DNA of 11,640 bases from Nitrospirota bacterium (GCA_029879555.1 JAOUQB010000038.1:1-11640); one strand, 5' to 3'; counted from the stretch's first letter, positions 1 through 6,576 are shown. A program made the numbers and translations. Notes: generated by a model not told the origin, from the sequence alone.

Positions 1-349
1 ACCCCTGGGAATGCGGGACCTCTGGGCTGGCGAGGCGTAACGACGGGTCTGTCCACGTCAGCACTTTTTGCCCGGCTCGGGGTCCGAGGGCAATGCGGTA
101 GGTGCAGGCCGCCGCATGGAGTGGGGCTAGGGCCGGATCGGCATCAGGGTTGGCCAGGTACGGGATCTCCGTATCTTCTTCCGTGAGCGCGCCTTTGCGG
201 GTCAACCTCTTCAGGAGCCGGGTGATGATCCGCGTGAGGACGGTCTGCAGCTGTTCGGTGGTGGGGGCCGAGATGGGCTGAAAGACGGGAATGCCGTCCG
301 TGAGCTGATAGACGCCATCGAGACAAGCCAAAGATTTTGCACTCAATGT
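1..349 (-). pseudogene. IS91-type transposase fragment
   Basis: On the minus strand a frame with no stop runs from about 349 to the left edge, and the recognisable part starts near 325. It reads CLDGVYQLTDGIPVFQP, then a helical stretch (TTEQLQTVLTRIITRLLKR), then CTYRIALGPRAGQKVL. I recognise this as the segment just before the catalytic part of IS91-family (Y2_Tnp) transposases, where an LDGVY motif, a variable helix and a GPRAG motif occur in that order. There is no start codon and no N-terminal zinc-binding part: a TGA lies at 350-352 and the upstream sequence is unrelated. This end is therefore truncated, and the rest lies outside the window. The segment looks more GC-rich than the DNA to its right, fitting a mobile element. 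The call rests on motif memory, and the C-terminal catalytic tyrosines cannot be seen. Confidence 0.7.
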
Positions 350-397
350 TCAATGGTTGGTATATCGTCAGAGCAAGCCTATTTGCTCTTGTCTTCT

Positions 398-697
398 CTA
401 GCTGCGACGTTTCAACCATCTCTCGCTGTCTTTTTTATGTAAAACGGTCAGGACCACGACTTGCTGCGCAACAATGCGGTAGTAAGCCCGGTAGTCTCCA
501 ACTCGCAACCGATACAAGGGCGGGGTAAAACCCACAAGGCGTTTGATACGTGTTTTACTCCCTTTAAACGGTTCAGACGGAAGGCGTTTTTGAATTTCCT
601 GGAGAACCATTCGTGCGTCTGCTGCGGGCAATGCCCTAATTTCCCGCTCGGCTTCTCTGGCAAATTCGATCGCAAATGGTTCATCGCCGGTGTTCAC
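398..697 (-). CDS. RelE/ParE-family toxin
   Basis: A 99-residue basic protein of the size and pattern of the RelE/ParE toxin superfamily. It has an N-terminal helical part (FAIEFAREAEREIRALPAADARM), a central strand pair and the typical YRLRVGDYRAYYRI core (residues about 62-75), ending in a basic tail (HKKDSERWLKRRS). RelE-type members cleave mRNA on the ribosome and ParE-type members poison gyrase; the sequence alone does not say which applies. The start is a GTG at 697-695 that overlaps the TGA of the upstream antitoxin (GTGA), so the two genes are translationally coupled. No obvious terminator follows the TAG at 398. The gene appears intact. Confidence 0.88.
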   Translation of the reverse strand: MNTGDEPFAIEFAREAEREIRALPAADARMVLQEIQKRLPSEPFKGSKTRIKRLVGFTPPLYRLRVGDYRAYYRIVAQQVVVLTVLHKKDSERWLKRRS

Positions 698-948
698 CCG
701 GCCAATCCCTTAAGAATTGTTTCTATTGAGGTGCCGCCGTTCTCGAGATAGTCTTTCCAGCGTTTTTCGATTTTTCGCTTGAACTTGGGATCGTGTTCCA
801 GGAGATAATCCTCCAGTTCGTCTTCTCCAAGATGGTGGAGGATGGCAGTGGGTCGCCCATTTTTGGTAATGACCACATCCTCTTCCTCAGCTTTCTTGAG
901 AAACTGAGATAAGTTATCTTTCACTTCCTTTACGCTGGCAATTTTCAT
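694..948 (-). CDS. Phd/YefM-family antitoxin
   Basis: An 84-residue protein with the Phd/YefM fold pattern. An N-terminal DNA-binding/dimerisation domain reads MKIASVKEVKDNLSQFLKKA, followed by DVVITKNGRPTAILHHL. A charged, lysine- and glutamate-rich C-terminal tail (DPKFKRKIEKRWKDYLENGG) would wrap the toxin. The frame also opens at a GTG at 957, but that codon overlaps the strong AGGAGGTG ribosome-binding site. The ATG at 948 sits 8 bases after AGGAGG, so it is the better start. The product should neutralise the toxin encoded just downstream and, as is usual for the family, repress its own promoter. The stop overlaps the toxin start by one base step (GTGA). The pair is complete. Confidence 0.88.
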   Translation of the reverse strand: MKIASVKEVKDNLSQFLKKAEEEDVVITKNGRPTAILHHLGEDELEDYLLEHDPKFKRKIEKRWKDYLENGGTSIETILKGLAG

Positions 949-963
949 GTGTCTCACCTCCTT

Positions 964-987
964 TTGTAGCTATAATTATAGCCACAA
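964..987. promoter_or_regulatory. Palindromic operator of the toxin-antitoxin operon
   Basis: A perfect 14-bp palindrome, GCTATAATTATAGC (969-982), extends to a 24-bp inverted repeat (964-987) with one mismatched pair (968/983). It covers the -10 element of the antitoxin promoter and lies just upstream of the ribosome-binding site. Phd/YefM-type antitoxins bind palindromes at this position, so it is probably the autoregulatory operator. The palindrome is seen directly; the binding protein is inferred. Confidence 0.7.
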
Positions 988-1003
988 TGCTGTCCTGTGT
1001 CTA
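975..1003 (-). promoter_or_regulatory. Sigma-70-type promoter of the toxin-antitoxin operon
   Basis: On the minus strand TAGACA (1003-998) and TATAAT (980-975) are separated by 17 bases. That is one mismatch from the -35 consensus, a perfect -10 and ideal spacing. Transcription would start near 968, about 20 bases upstream of the antitoxin ATG at 948. The -10 lies inside the operator palindrome. Confidence 0.7.
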
Positions 1004-1594
1004 TGCAGTGTAGGATCAGTAAGAGGGAGGAAATGTCCTGACAAATTGCTTTTTCGGCAATAGCCACCCAATCAAAAGGAAAGGGAATTTAGGAGCCAAG
1101 CTCATTTTTTTTAACATTCCATTGCGGCTCCAGGGCATTACAAAGCGTGGCTTGATCTGATACGAGGTCTGTTGAATATTGCTCTCACTTGGCGCGCAAA
1201 GGCCCGCCATGGAGCCGATACCAGCAGCCGGCGGGAATGTTCAAAAAAGTCCGTCCAGTCCTGTCCTGAGGCAGTCGAAGGGAAGGCCGAAGCCATTTTG
1301 ACGCGCGGAGCGTGCATGGCGTACGTGAGCACGGCAAAATGGCGAGAACGCTGCTGGCGGCTTTTTTTAATATTCCCATACGAGGTTCTTATTAAGGGGA
1401 TCGTATTCGTCCCTCCAATCGTTTTCTTGGGTCCGCCATATCGAGAGAAAGAACCTGCAATCCTGGAAAGTGGGCCTTTGTCTTTTTGGGCAGGCCACTG
1501 CCAAGTAATGCAAAGAACTCCGTTCTGGGGTGTTCCACCCGAAAAGTTCTAAAATCGTTCACTAGTTCCAACCTTTTTCCTTTTATGAAAACAT
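1004..1594. other. Intergenic stretch without a credible gene
   Basis: No frame here has convincing protein character. The longest open frame (plus strand, 1172-1552) is largely produced by the palindromic repeat at 1233-1377; its predicted peptide is low in structure and cysteine/arginine-rich, so I regard it as spurious. A CCTGAGGCAGTCGAAGGG-like sequence (about 1264-1282), resembling a short motif common in bacterial intergenic repeats, lies inside the repeat. Nothing else was recognised outside the repeat. Confidence 0.6.
1233..1377. repeat. Palindromic intergenic repeat, long form (MITE/REP-like)
   Basis: This 145-bp element begins GGGAATGTTCAAAAAAG and ends CTTTTTTTAATATTCCC, giving imperfect terminal inverted repeats. 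A second, nested inverted repeat lies inside: CCATTTTG near 1292 pairs with CAAAATGG near 1335. Read on the minus strand, its first half (GCCGCCAGCAGCGTTCTCG, then CCATTTTGCCG) closely matches the element at 10369-10435. That element looks like the same repeat with about 78 internal bases removed. No target-site duplication is visible at either end and it encodes nothing credible, so a non-autonomous or REP-like repeat is the best description. Confidence 0.7.
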
Positions 1595-1638
1595 CTTCAT
1601 ATTTAATTCATGGCCTCTTCATGTTGGCCAAGTATGCT
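1595..1638 (+). promoter_or_regulatory. OmpR/PhoB-type box and promoter of TPR gene copy 1
   Basis: Three direct repeats, CTTCAT (1595-1600), ATTCAT (1606-1611) and CTTCAT (1617-1622), are spaced exactly 11 bases apart. After a 10-base gap comes a -10-like TATGCT (1633-1638). There is no good -35 hexamer; the third repeat occupies that position. Direct repeats at 11-bp steps abutting the -10 are the layout of Pho boxes and other OmpR/PhoB-family sites, whose Pho version carries a TCAT core. The same arrangement precedes the second TPR gene. The regulator's identity is inferred only to family level. Confidence 0.62.
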
Positions 1639-1700
1639 TGAGCAAGATTTGAAAAGGGCTCTGTTGGGAGCTCAACAACTTTAAACTTGGAGGGTATGTC

Positions 1701-2081
1701 ATGAAGAACGTGTTAACGGTTTTAACCATTGTTGGGTGTCTGGTCCTTTCGTCGAATGCCATGGCGGCTGACCCGTTGAGTTTGCCAACGGGCTCAAATG
1801 CGGAGGCTCTGAAGCATAATGAAGAGGGCATGGTTCTTTACAAGGCAGGCAAATACGAGGATGCGCTTAAGCACTTTGATGCATCAGAAGACCTTGAACG
1901 GACTGCCCAAGTGTATTTCAACGAAGGGTTGACCTATGACCAATTAGGGAAATCGGCAAAAGCCCGAATGCATTTCCAGGAAGCGCAACGACTGGAGCAA
2001 GAACATGCTGTGCACCAGCTGAAATCTCCCATTGCGACGGCTGAGGTGTTAAAGAAATATCATTTGTTGAAGAAGGAGTAA
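1701..2081 (+). CDS. Small exported TPR protein, copy 1
   Basis: A 126-residue protein of unknown specific function. Residues 1-22 form a Sec signal peptide (hydrophobic LTVLTIVGCLVLSS, cleavage after AMA), so the mature protein should be periplasmic. The mature part holds about two tetratricopeptide repeats: EALKHNEEGMVLYKAGKYED followed by ALKHFDASED, then VYFNEGLTYDQLGKSAKARM followed by HFQEAQ. TPRs form helical scaffolds that bind partner proteins; the partner is not indicated here. The ATG at 1701 follows GGAGGG with a 6-base gap and matches the start of the second copy at 6817. The two proteins differ at only about six positions before the divergent last residues. The gene appears monocistronic, with its own promoter at 1595-1638 and a 3' hairpin at 2192-2230. 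Confidence 0.85.
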   Translation: MKNVLTVLTIVGCLVLSSNAMAADPLSLPTGSNAEALKHNEEGMVLYKAGKYEDALKHFDASEDLERTAQVYFNEGLTYDQLGKSAKARMHFQEAQRLEQEHAVHQLKSPIATAEVLKKYHLLKKE

Positions 2082-2422
2082 TGAATCAATTGACTGTGGA
2101 ATGGAGTCGGAAACCTGCCTCCTCAATTTCACAAGGGTGCTTCCTTTCTCCATTCCCACGACCTGTCGTTTCTGTTGCTATCTTTGAAGTGTGCAAGAGG
2201 ATGAGTTGCTCTCGGCAGCTCCTCCTTGCATGCTCGCATCAGATTCCTGTGATGGCAGCGCGATACAAACGATTTTCACCAAGAGAGCCTGCAAGACAGT
2301 ACACATTGCCATGAACATGAAAAAATATTAGGCAACGCTCTTGTTTATCAGGGTGGTTCTTATTAGAGAGTGCCATTACAAACTCTCAAAAACTCTATGG
2401 AGATAATAAACCGAAGGAGATT
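2082..2422. other. Intergenic stretch after TPR copy 1
   Basis: There is no credible gene; the open frame from 2081 to 2314 has no domain character and overlaps the conserved 3' hairpin region. The first 160 bases resemble, loosely, the region after TPR copy 2 (shared CTGCCTCCTCAA-like and GAGTTGCTCT segments). Nearer the transporter gene there is a short inverted repeat, GAGAGT (2366-2371) with ACTCTC (2382-2387), in its probable leader. I see no clear Fur box. Confidence 0.5.
2192..2230 (+). terminator. 3' hairpin after TPR copy 1
   Basis: TGCAA (2192-2196) pairs with TTGCA (2226-2230), GAGGA with TCCTC, and GTTGC with GCAGC, leaving small bulges and a short loop. A smaller hairpin, ACGAC/GTCGT, lies just before it (2158-2169). 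The T-run expected of a classical intrinsic terminator is absent. A matching two-hairpin arrangement with different stem sequence follows TPR copy 2, so it is probably a conserved RNA 3' element, perhaps a terminator or mRNA stabiliser. Confidence 0.4.
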
Positions 2423-3112
2423 ATGACTCATCATGAAGTACATAGGTCAAATCGTATAGGTTGGTTGCGTGCAGCAGTTCTAGGCGGAAATGACGGTATT
2501 GTATCAACGGCCAGTCTTATTATTGGTGTAGCAGCCGCTCATACTGCACATGCCGATATCCTTCTCGCTGGTGTTGCTGGCTTGGTTGCAGGCGCAATGT
2601 CCATGGCCGCAGGAGAATACGTATCTGTTAGTTCTCAGTCAGATACTGAAAATGCAGATTTAGACCTTGAAAAAAGTTCCCTAAAAAATGATATAGAATT
2701 TGAGAAAAAAGAACTTGCAGATATTTATATAGAAAGAGGACTCTCTTTAAACCTGGCCAAACAAGTTGCCGAACAGCTCATGGCTCACGATTCACTGGGT
2801 GCACATGCAAGGGATGAACTGGGAATATTTGATAGTGTACGAGCGCGCCCAATTCAAGCGGCATTGTTCTCTGCGGGTACATTCACTGTTGGTGCTGCAC
2901 TGCCACTATTGACTGCGTGGGCGGTGCCAGTAACGCAATTAATACCCGTAGTTGCCCTATTATCGCTAATATTCCTAGCGGTTTTAGGTGGACTTGCTGC
3001 CCAGGCAGGTGGTGCGTCAATCACTATCGGTGCTACCAGAGTTACTTTTTGGGGGGCGCTCGCAATGGGGTTGACTGCGGCAGTGGGTATGTTGTTTGGC
3101 GCGGGTACCTGA
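2423..3112 (+). CDS. VIT1/CCC1-family iron/manganese transporter
   Basis: A 229-residue integral membrane protein of the vacuolar iron transporter (VIT/CCC1, nodulin-21) family, which moves Fe2+ or Mn2+ out of the cytoplasm. Both signature segments are present: GGNDGIVSTASLIIGV in the first membrane helix (about 21-36) and GAMSMAAGEYVSVSSQSDTE at the second (about 57-76). They are followed by a charged cytoplasmic helical region rich in glutamate (about 77-122), the family's metal-binding domain, and three C-terminal hydrophobic segments. The length is normal for bacterial members. The ATG at 2423 has AAGGAG close upstream. The gene looks AT-richer than its neighbours, with many AAA, GAA and ATA codons, which hints at separate ancestry. 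It stands alone on the plus strand and no partner gene is evident. Confidence 0.9.
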   Translation: MTHHEVHRSNRIGWLRAAVLGGNDGIVSTASLIIGVAAAHTAHADILLAGVAGLVAGAMSMAAGEYVSVSSQSDTENADLDLEKSSLKNDIEFEKKELADIYIERGLSLNLAKQVAEQLMAHDSLGAHARDELGIFDSVRARPIQAALFSAGTFTVGAALPLLTAWAVPVTQLIPVVALLSLIFLAVLGGLAAQAGGASITIGATRVTFWGALAMGLTAAVGMLFGAGT

Positions 3113-3349
3113 TGCGGGAAAACTTGCAGCCAAAGCCTAGTTAGACTAGCTGGTTATATCAATATCCCTATGTTTTTTGGTGGCATGATGGTAACGTTTC
3201 TAATTCTTATTCTTGTATGGCTTTTTCCGCAGGGGTGACCAGGGTTTTTAAAATTTGCCAACAAGAATACGAAGTGTCAATGGAATGCATGCATGATAAG
3301 CCGTTAGAAGTCGTTGTTGTCGAGATGGATGATTGGTAGGAAACCGACC

Positions 3350-4252
3350 ATGCGATTATTTAGTCAAAAATGGGGCCACGTGATTTTCCTAGGTCTTGTC
3401 GTATGTGTTCTTTCAGGCTGTCAATTGACCCCTTATATCAGAGGCGTGCATGAAGACGAGCACCTGCTTGTGAGGCTTGAAGATCATACAGGTGGACCTT
3501 TTCCTGAAAATCCCATGCGGTTTGATCACCCGGTTGTCCGATCTGAGGAGCAATGGGAACGGGTTCTGCGAACTATTCAGATTCGGGAAGAAAGTGGTGG
3601 CAATCCTGCCTTTAAGGAAGATTCTGCCAAACCAGGAAAAGCATCAGAAGCCTTATTTACTGACGAGGAAATTTCTTTCCTTACTCCAGTTGCGGCCCAG
3701 GCTTTCGCTCGGGCTCGGTCAAATGAATGGGTAACGTTTGTGATACGGCATCCTCTTGGGTCGTATGAATGGTTAAATAAAACCATCATGGCTCAATCGA
3801 TGACATCAGGGGGCTTCTATGTCGCCAACCAGAAGCTGCATCTTTACCTGACCAATATTCGGTCACCCATTACATCAACAATCATTGGCGAAAACATTTG
3901 GGACAATCCTTTTTATATCACCGATGCGATGTATTATCAGGTTGAAGATACTGCCACTCAAACCGTCAAGCAACATCCACAACAAGGGCTACGGGGGAAA
4001 ATCAATCCTTCGATCAATGAGGTGACGCTAGAGATGGCCCGCAGCTTGGAGGCTCACGAAGATGGAAGCCAGAGTCAACCAGCGGAAGGCGAGTTCCCCG
4101 ACATACATTCCAGAACTAAACCAGCAATTGCCAAGAAATTGCGGGACCTGTTGATTCTTCGACAAGATGGGCTCATCACGCAGGAAGATTATGATGGAAT
4201 AAAAAGAACATTGTTGGAGCAATTTATTGACGAAACTCACAGGGTTAAATGA
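3350..4252 (+). CDS. Envelope lipoprotein with SHOCT-like C-terminus
   Basis: A 300-residue protein I do not recognise as a whole. Residues 1-23 are a lipoprotein signal peptide ending in a canonical lipobox, LSGC (Cys24). Gln follows the cysteine rather than Asp, which fits sorting to the outer membrane. The body has no recognised domain. The last 40 or so residues (IAKKLRDLLILRQDGLITQEDYDGI...) have the pattern of a SHOCT domain, a short C-terminal oligomerisation module (leucine-rich helix, DGLIT turn, second helix). The frame is open back to a TTG at 3314, but the ATG at 3350 directly begins the signal peptide and has AGGA 8 bases upstream, so it is preferred. It ends 40 bases before the cytochrome-porin gene, which suggests an operon and perhaps an accessory role for that protein. 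Confidence 0.75.
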   Translation: MRLFSQKWGHVIFLGLVVCVLSGCQLTPYIRGVHEDEHLLVRLEDHTGGPFPENPMRFDHPVVRSEEQWERVLRTIQIREESGGNPAFKEDSAKPGKASEALFTDEEISFLTPVAAQAFARARSNEWVTFVIRHPLGSYEWLNKTIMAQSMTSGGFYVANQKLHLYLTNIRSPITSTIIGENIWDNPFYITDAMYYQVEDTATQTVKQHPQQGLRGKINPSINEVTLEMARSLEAHEDGSQSQPAEGEFPDIHSRTKPAIAKKLRDLLILRQDGLITQEDYDGIKRTLLEQFIDETHRVK

Positions 4253-4292
4253 ATTGACAAAAATTATCAGAATTGATAGTAGAGAGGCTCTT

Positions 4293-5576
4293 ATGCCTTC
4301 CAATAAAAACCAGTCTCTTCTGCCTCAGGCAGAAGCTGACTCCCAATCAGGTCTGGCCAAGCAACTCCTTGGTCTTTCCTTCACGATCTTCACGGTGATG
4401 GGGTTGTTGGTATGGTTTGCCCCAACCACCTCGGCCAATCCCGTGTTTGCCAAGCGTTTTAAGGTTAGTTGTTCCTTCTGCCATGTTGCCTTTCCTAAGT
4501 TAAATAGTTTTGGGAATATGTTTGCAGGAAACGGCTATAAGTTCCCAGGTATGGAAGTCAAAACCCTTTTTGAAGACTTGGGGGACGCCAACCTATTTCT
4601 GGAAAACCCATTAGGTTTGGGTATTCGGGTTGACTCATTTCTCCGTTTTCGAAACGATACAAACGTGAAGTTCGATGTGGAAATTCCAACAGCCGCGAAA
4701 CTGTTTTTCCAAGGGTATCTCACGCAAGATACTGTCTTTTATGGGTACTTTTTATTCAACGAAGGCGGAGAGGTCGTTGGGATGGAAGATGCCTTTTTGT
4801 ATTTCAATAACTTAATTGACAATGAAAATTTGGATATCCAAGTGGGCCAATTTCAAGTTATGGACCCCGTGCGTGCCAGGGAGCAACGTCTCACCTTCCA
4901 AGACCTCCGGCTCTATACCACCAGATTTAGTCGGGATAACTTTGATTTAACCTACCAACGGGGAATCCAAATTTCCTATGGAAAGGGTCCCATTCAACTT
5001 TTTGGAGGAGTGGTGAATGGGAATGGGATTGGCACAAAAGACACTGATGGCAATTTTGATTTCGATACCTTTAAAGATCCGTTTGGGCGCATCACTCTCT
5101 CCCCTGTGTCTTGGGGCTCTCTTGGCGGATTTCTTTATTATGGCGATCATCGTCCTCGTACGTTTTCAAGTGGTCCCGCAAATACAGGAAAGATACATAA
5201 TTACTTCTATCGGGTAGGGCCGGATTTTCAAATCCAGCCTTCTCCCCAATGGGCACTCAGTGGGCAGCTGCTTTTCGGGCGAGATAGTAATCCAAATTTT
5301 TCCACCACCAGCCCCCAAGCTGTTCACCATTATGGCTCATGGGTTGAAGTGGATTATCACTATAGCCCTACTGTGACCATGGTCTTGCTCCACAATCTGC
5401 TCCGATCCAAAGATGACCCAATGAAGGATGTGCACACCATGACCGGCAACTTCACCTATTATTGGCGCACAAATTTTAAATCCATAGTCGAAGCGACCTA
5501 CGATATTCAACAGACTAGCGCCACTCACCGCGAAAAAACGCATGGGGGAGTCATTGGATTGGTGTTTGGATTCTAA
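4293..5576 (+). CDS. Monohaem cytochrome c-porin fusion, Cyc2-like
   Basis: A 427-residue protein with one haem-c attachment site near its N-terminus (C60-S-F-C63-H64), right after a signal peptide (hydrophobic segment about 25-47). The haem segment VSCSFCHVAFPKLNSFG, then FAGNGYKFPG, resembles that of fused cytochrome-porins such as Cyc2, which oxidise Fe(II) at the cell surface. The rest is rich in alternating aromatic and polar residues and ends in phenylalanine (GLVFGF), as an outer-membrane beta-barrel does. Length agrees with Cyc2 proteins (about 400-490). The frame opens at 4227, but the ATG at 4293, with GAGAGG upstream, avoids overlap with the preceding gene and leaves a proper signal peptide. 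Fe(II) oxidation is not established: related CxxCH-barrel proteins with a FPKLNSFG motif exist whose substrates are unknown. It lies between a lipoprotein and a small exported protein. Confidence 0.78.
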   Translation: MPSNKNQSLLPQAEADSQSGLAKQLLGLSFTIFTVMGLLVWFAPTTSANPVFAKRFKVSCSFCHVAFPKLNSFGNMFAGNGYKFPGMEVKTLFEDLGDANLFLENPLGLGIRVDSFLRFRNDTNVKFDVEIPTAAKLFFQGYLTQDTVFYGYFLFNEGGEVVGMEDAFLYFNNLIDNENLDIQVGQFQVMDPVRAREQRLTFQDLRLYTTRFSRDNFDLTYQRGIQISYGKGPIQLFGGVVNGNGIGTKDTDGNFDFDTFKDPFGRITLSPVSWGSLGGFLYYGDHRPRTFSSGPANTGKIHNYFYRVGPDFQIQPSPQWALSGQLLFGRDSNPNFSTTSPQAVHHYGSWVEVDYHYSPTVTMVLLHNLLRSKDDPMKDVHTMTGNFTYYWRTNFKSIVEATYDIQQTSATHREKTHGGVIGLVFGF

Positions 5577-5608
5577 ACAATTTGACACGTGAGGAAGCGG
5601 GGACATCA

Positions 5609-6190
5609 ATGAACATGATTCTAAGGATCTTCTTTTTTTTAGCGAGTAGTGGACTCTTAGGAGTGGGATGCCCTGACTTTGCGCTGGCTAGTGAATCGGC
5701 TGATGAGCATTCTCACTTTGTGGTGGTCGACCGTGATGGGAAATATCTAGGAAAGGTTGTTGAAATTGAGGAAGGAAAGGCACGAGTAGATGTGCTGCGA
5801 GAAATCAATGAACGGGTGGTTTTATTCTCAATCATCGGGCAAGAGATTGCAGGTTCCTACGATTTCTATCTTGCTTATACGACTCCCGATTGTTCTGGGA
5901 ATCCGCACCTTCCGCTTCCCACCAAAGTATCGGCCTTAGTAGAGCAAAGTTTTGTTGATGGGAAGGTGCTGTTTTTCACCGCCATGGATAAGGCCTCCAT
6001 CATGAAAGAACAAGGGCGAAAACCTATGCCTACCGGCCTCTGTTTCAACTTGGCTCAACCCCAAACCTCAGGCTCCCCCTATGGAGCACTTCCTGGCCAA
6101 TCGGCCGAAACCACGATTCACGCGGTCCCATTTTCTGGAAAATTCGACCTGGGACAATTCCGTGCTCCTTTTAAAGTGATTGCTCGCTGA
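5609..6190 (+). CDS. Exported protein of unknown function
   Basis: A 193-residue protein I do not recognise. Residues 1-27 form a signal peptide with a likely cleavage after ALA27. Cys21 is in a poor lipobox (GVGC), so a soluble periplasmic protein is more likely than a lipoprotein. The mature part begins HFVVVDRDGKYLGKVVEIEEGKARVDV, a strand-rich start, and has two further cysteines (PDCSG and GLCFN) that could form a disulfide. The frame opens earlier (5582), but the ATG at 5609, with purine-rich sequence upstream and directly followed by the signal peptide, is preferred. It follows the cytochrome-porin gene by 32 bases on the same strand, so it is probably co-transcribed and may support that protein's assembly or function; this is inferred from position only. 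Confidence 0.65.
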   Translation: MNMILRIFFFLASSGLLGVGCPDFALASESADEHSHFVVVDRDGKYLGKVVEIEEGKARVDVLREINERVVLFSIIGQEIAGSYDFYLAYTTPDCSGNPHLPLPTKVSALVEQSFVDGKVLFFTAMDKASIMKEQGRKPMPTGLCFNLAQPQTSGSPYGALPGQSAETTIHAVPFSGKFDLGQFRAPFKVIAR

Positions 6191-6508
6191 TCAAACAAGC
6201 CCGCATCATTGCTTTTAAGGGAATTATTCTCGGAAGGCATTGATCCATGGTCTCGCCCTCTCATGTTTAAAACGAAAAAGGGAACAAGTTTCGTTGCACA
6301 GCTTGGCAGAAACCCTAGTCTTGTTCTGTCGCATAAGATTTGGCCATCGTTACCCCTGCCAGATCCTCCAAAAATCTTAAAACTAGAATCAAGGCGATTG
6401 CCGAGGTATCTGGAAATTTATAGCCCATCAGCTATGCCAGTCCTAGGGGAAACCCTCCAGGATTCAGCCCTTTGATCCCTGCCGCAGCCAAAGGGTTTCG
6501 AAATGAAA

Positions 6509-6537
6509 GGCCATGGGTAAGATTGTTATCCATGGCC
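6509..6537. terminator. Strong 12-bp hairpin, possible terminator
   Basis: GGCCATGG (6509-6516) pairs with CCATGGCC (6530-6537). The stem extends inward by a G-T wobble and TAA/TTA to a five-base loop. No T-run follows on either strand, so it is not a textbook intrinsic terminator. It lies about 320 bases after the last gene of the cytochrome-porin cluster and could end that transcript. Confidence 0.35.
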
Positions 6538-6576
6538 CAGCACACCCAGCCCTCACGGCTCTTAGCCAATCGACAT

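Noticed and set aside
1172..1552. Plus-strand open frame of 126 codons
   Set aside because: Most of it lies over the palindromic repeat; the peptide has no domain character and there is no good ribosome-binding site. Frames of this kind are by-products of the repeat.
3170..3238. Tiny hydrophobic open frame (MFFGGMMVTFLILILVWLFPQG) after the iron transporter, in the same frame
   Set aside because: It has membrane-protein character, but only about 22 codons and no ribosome-binding site. The transporter already ends at its normal length, so this is neither a read-through extension nor a supported gene.
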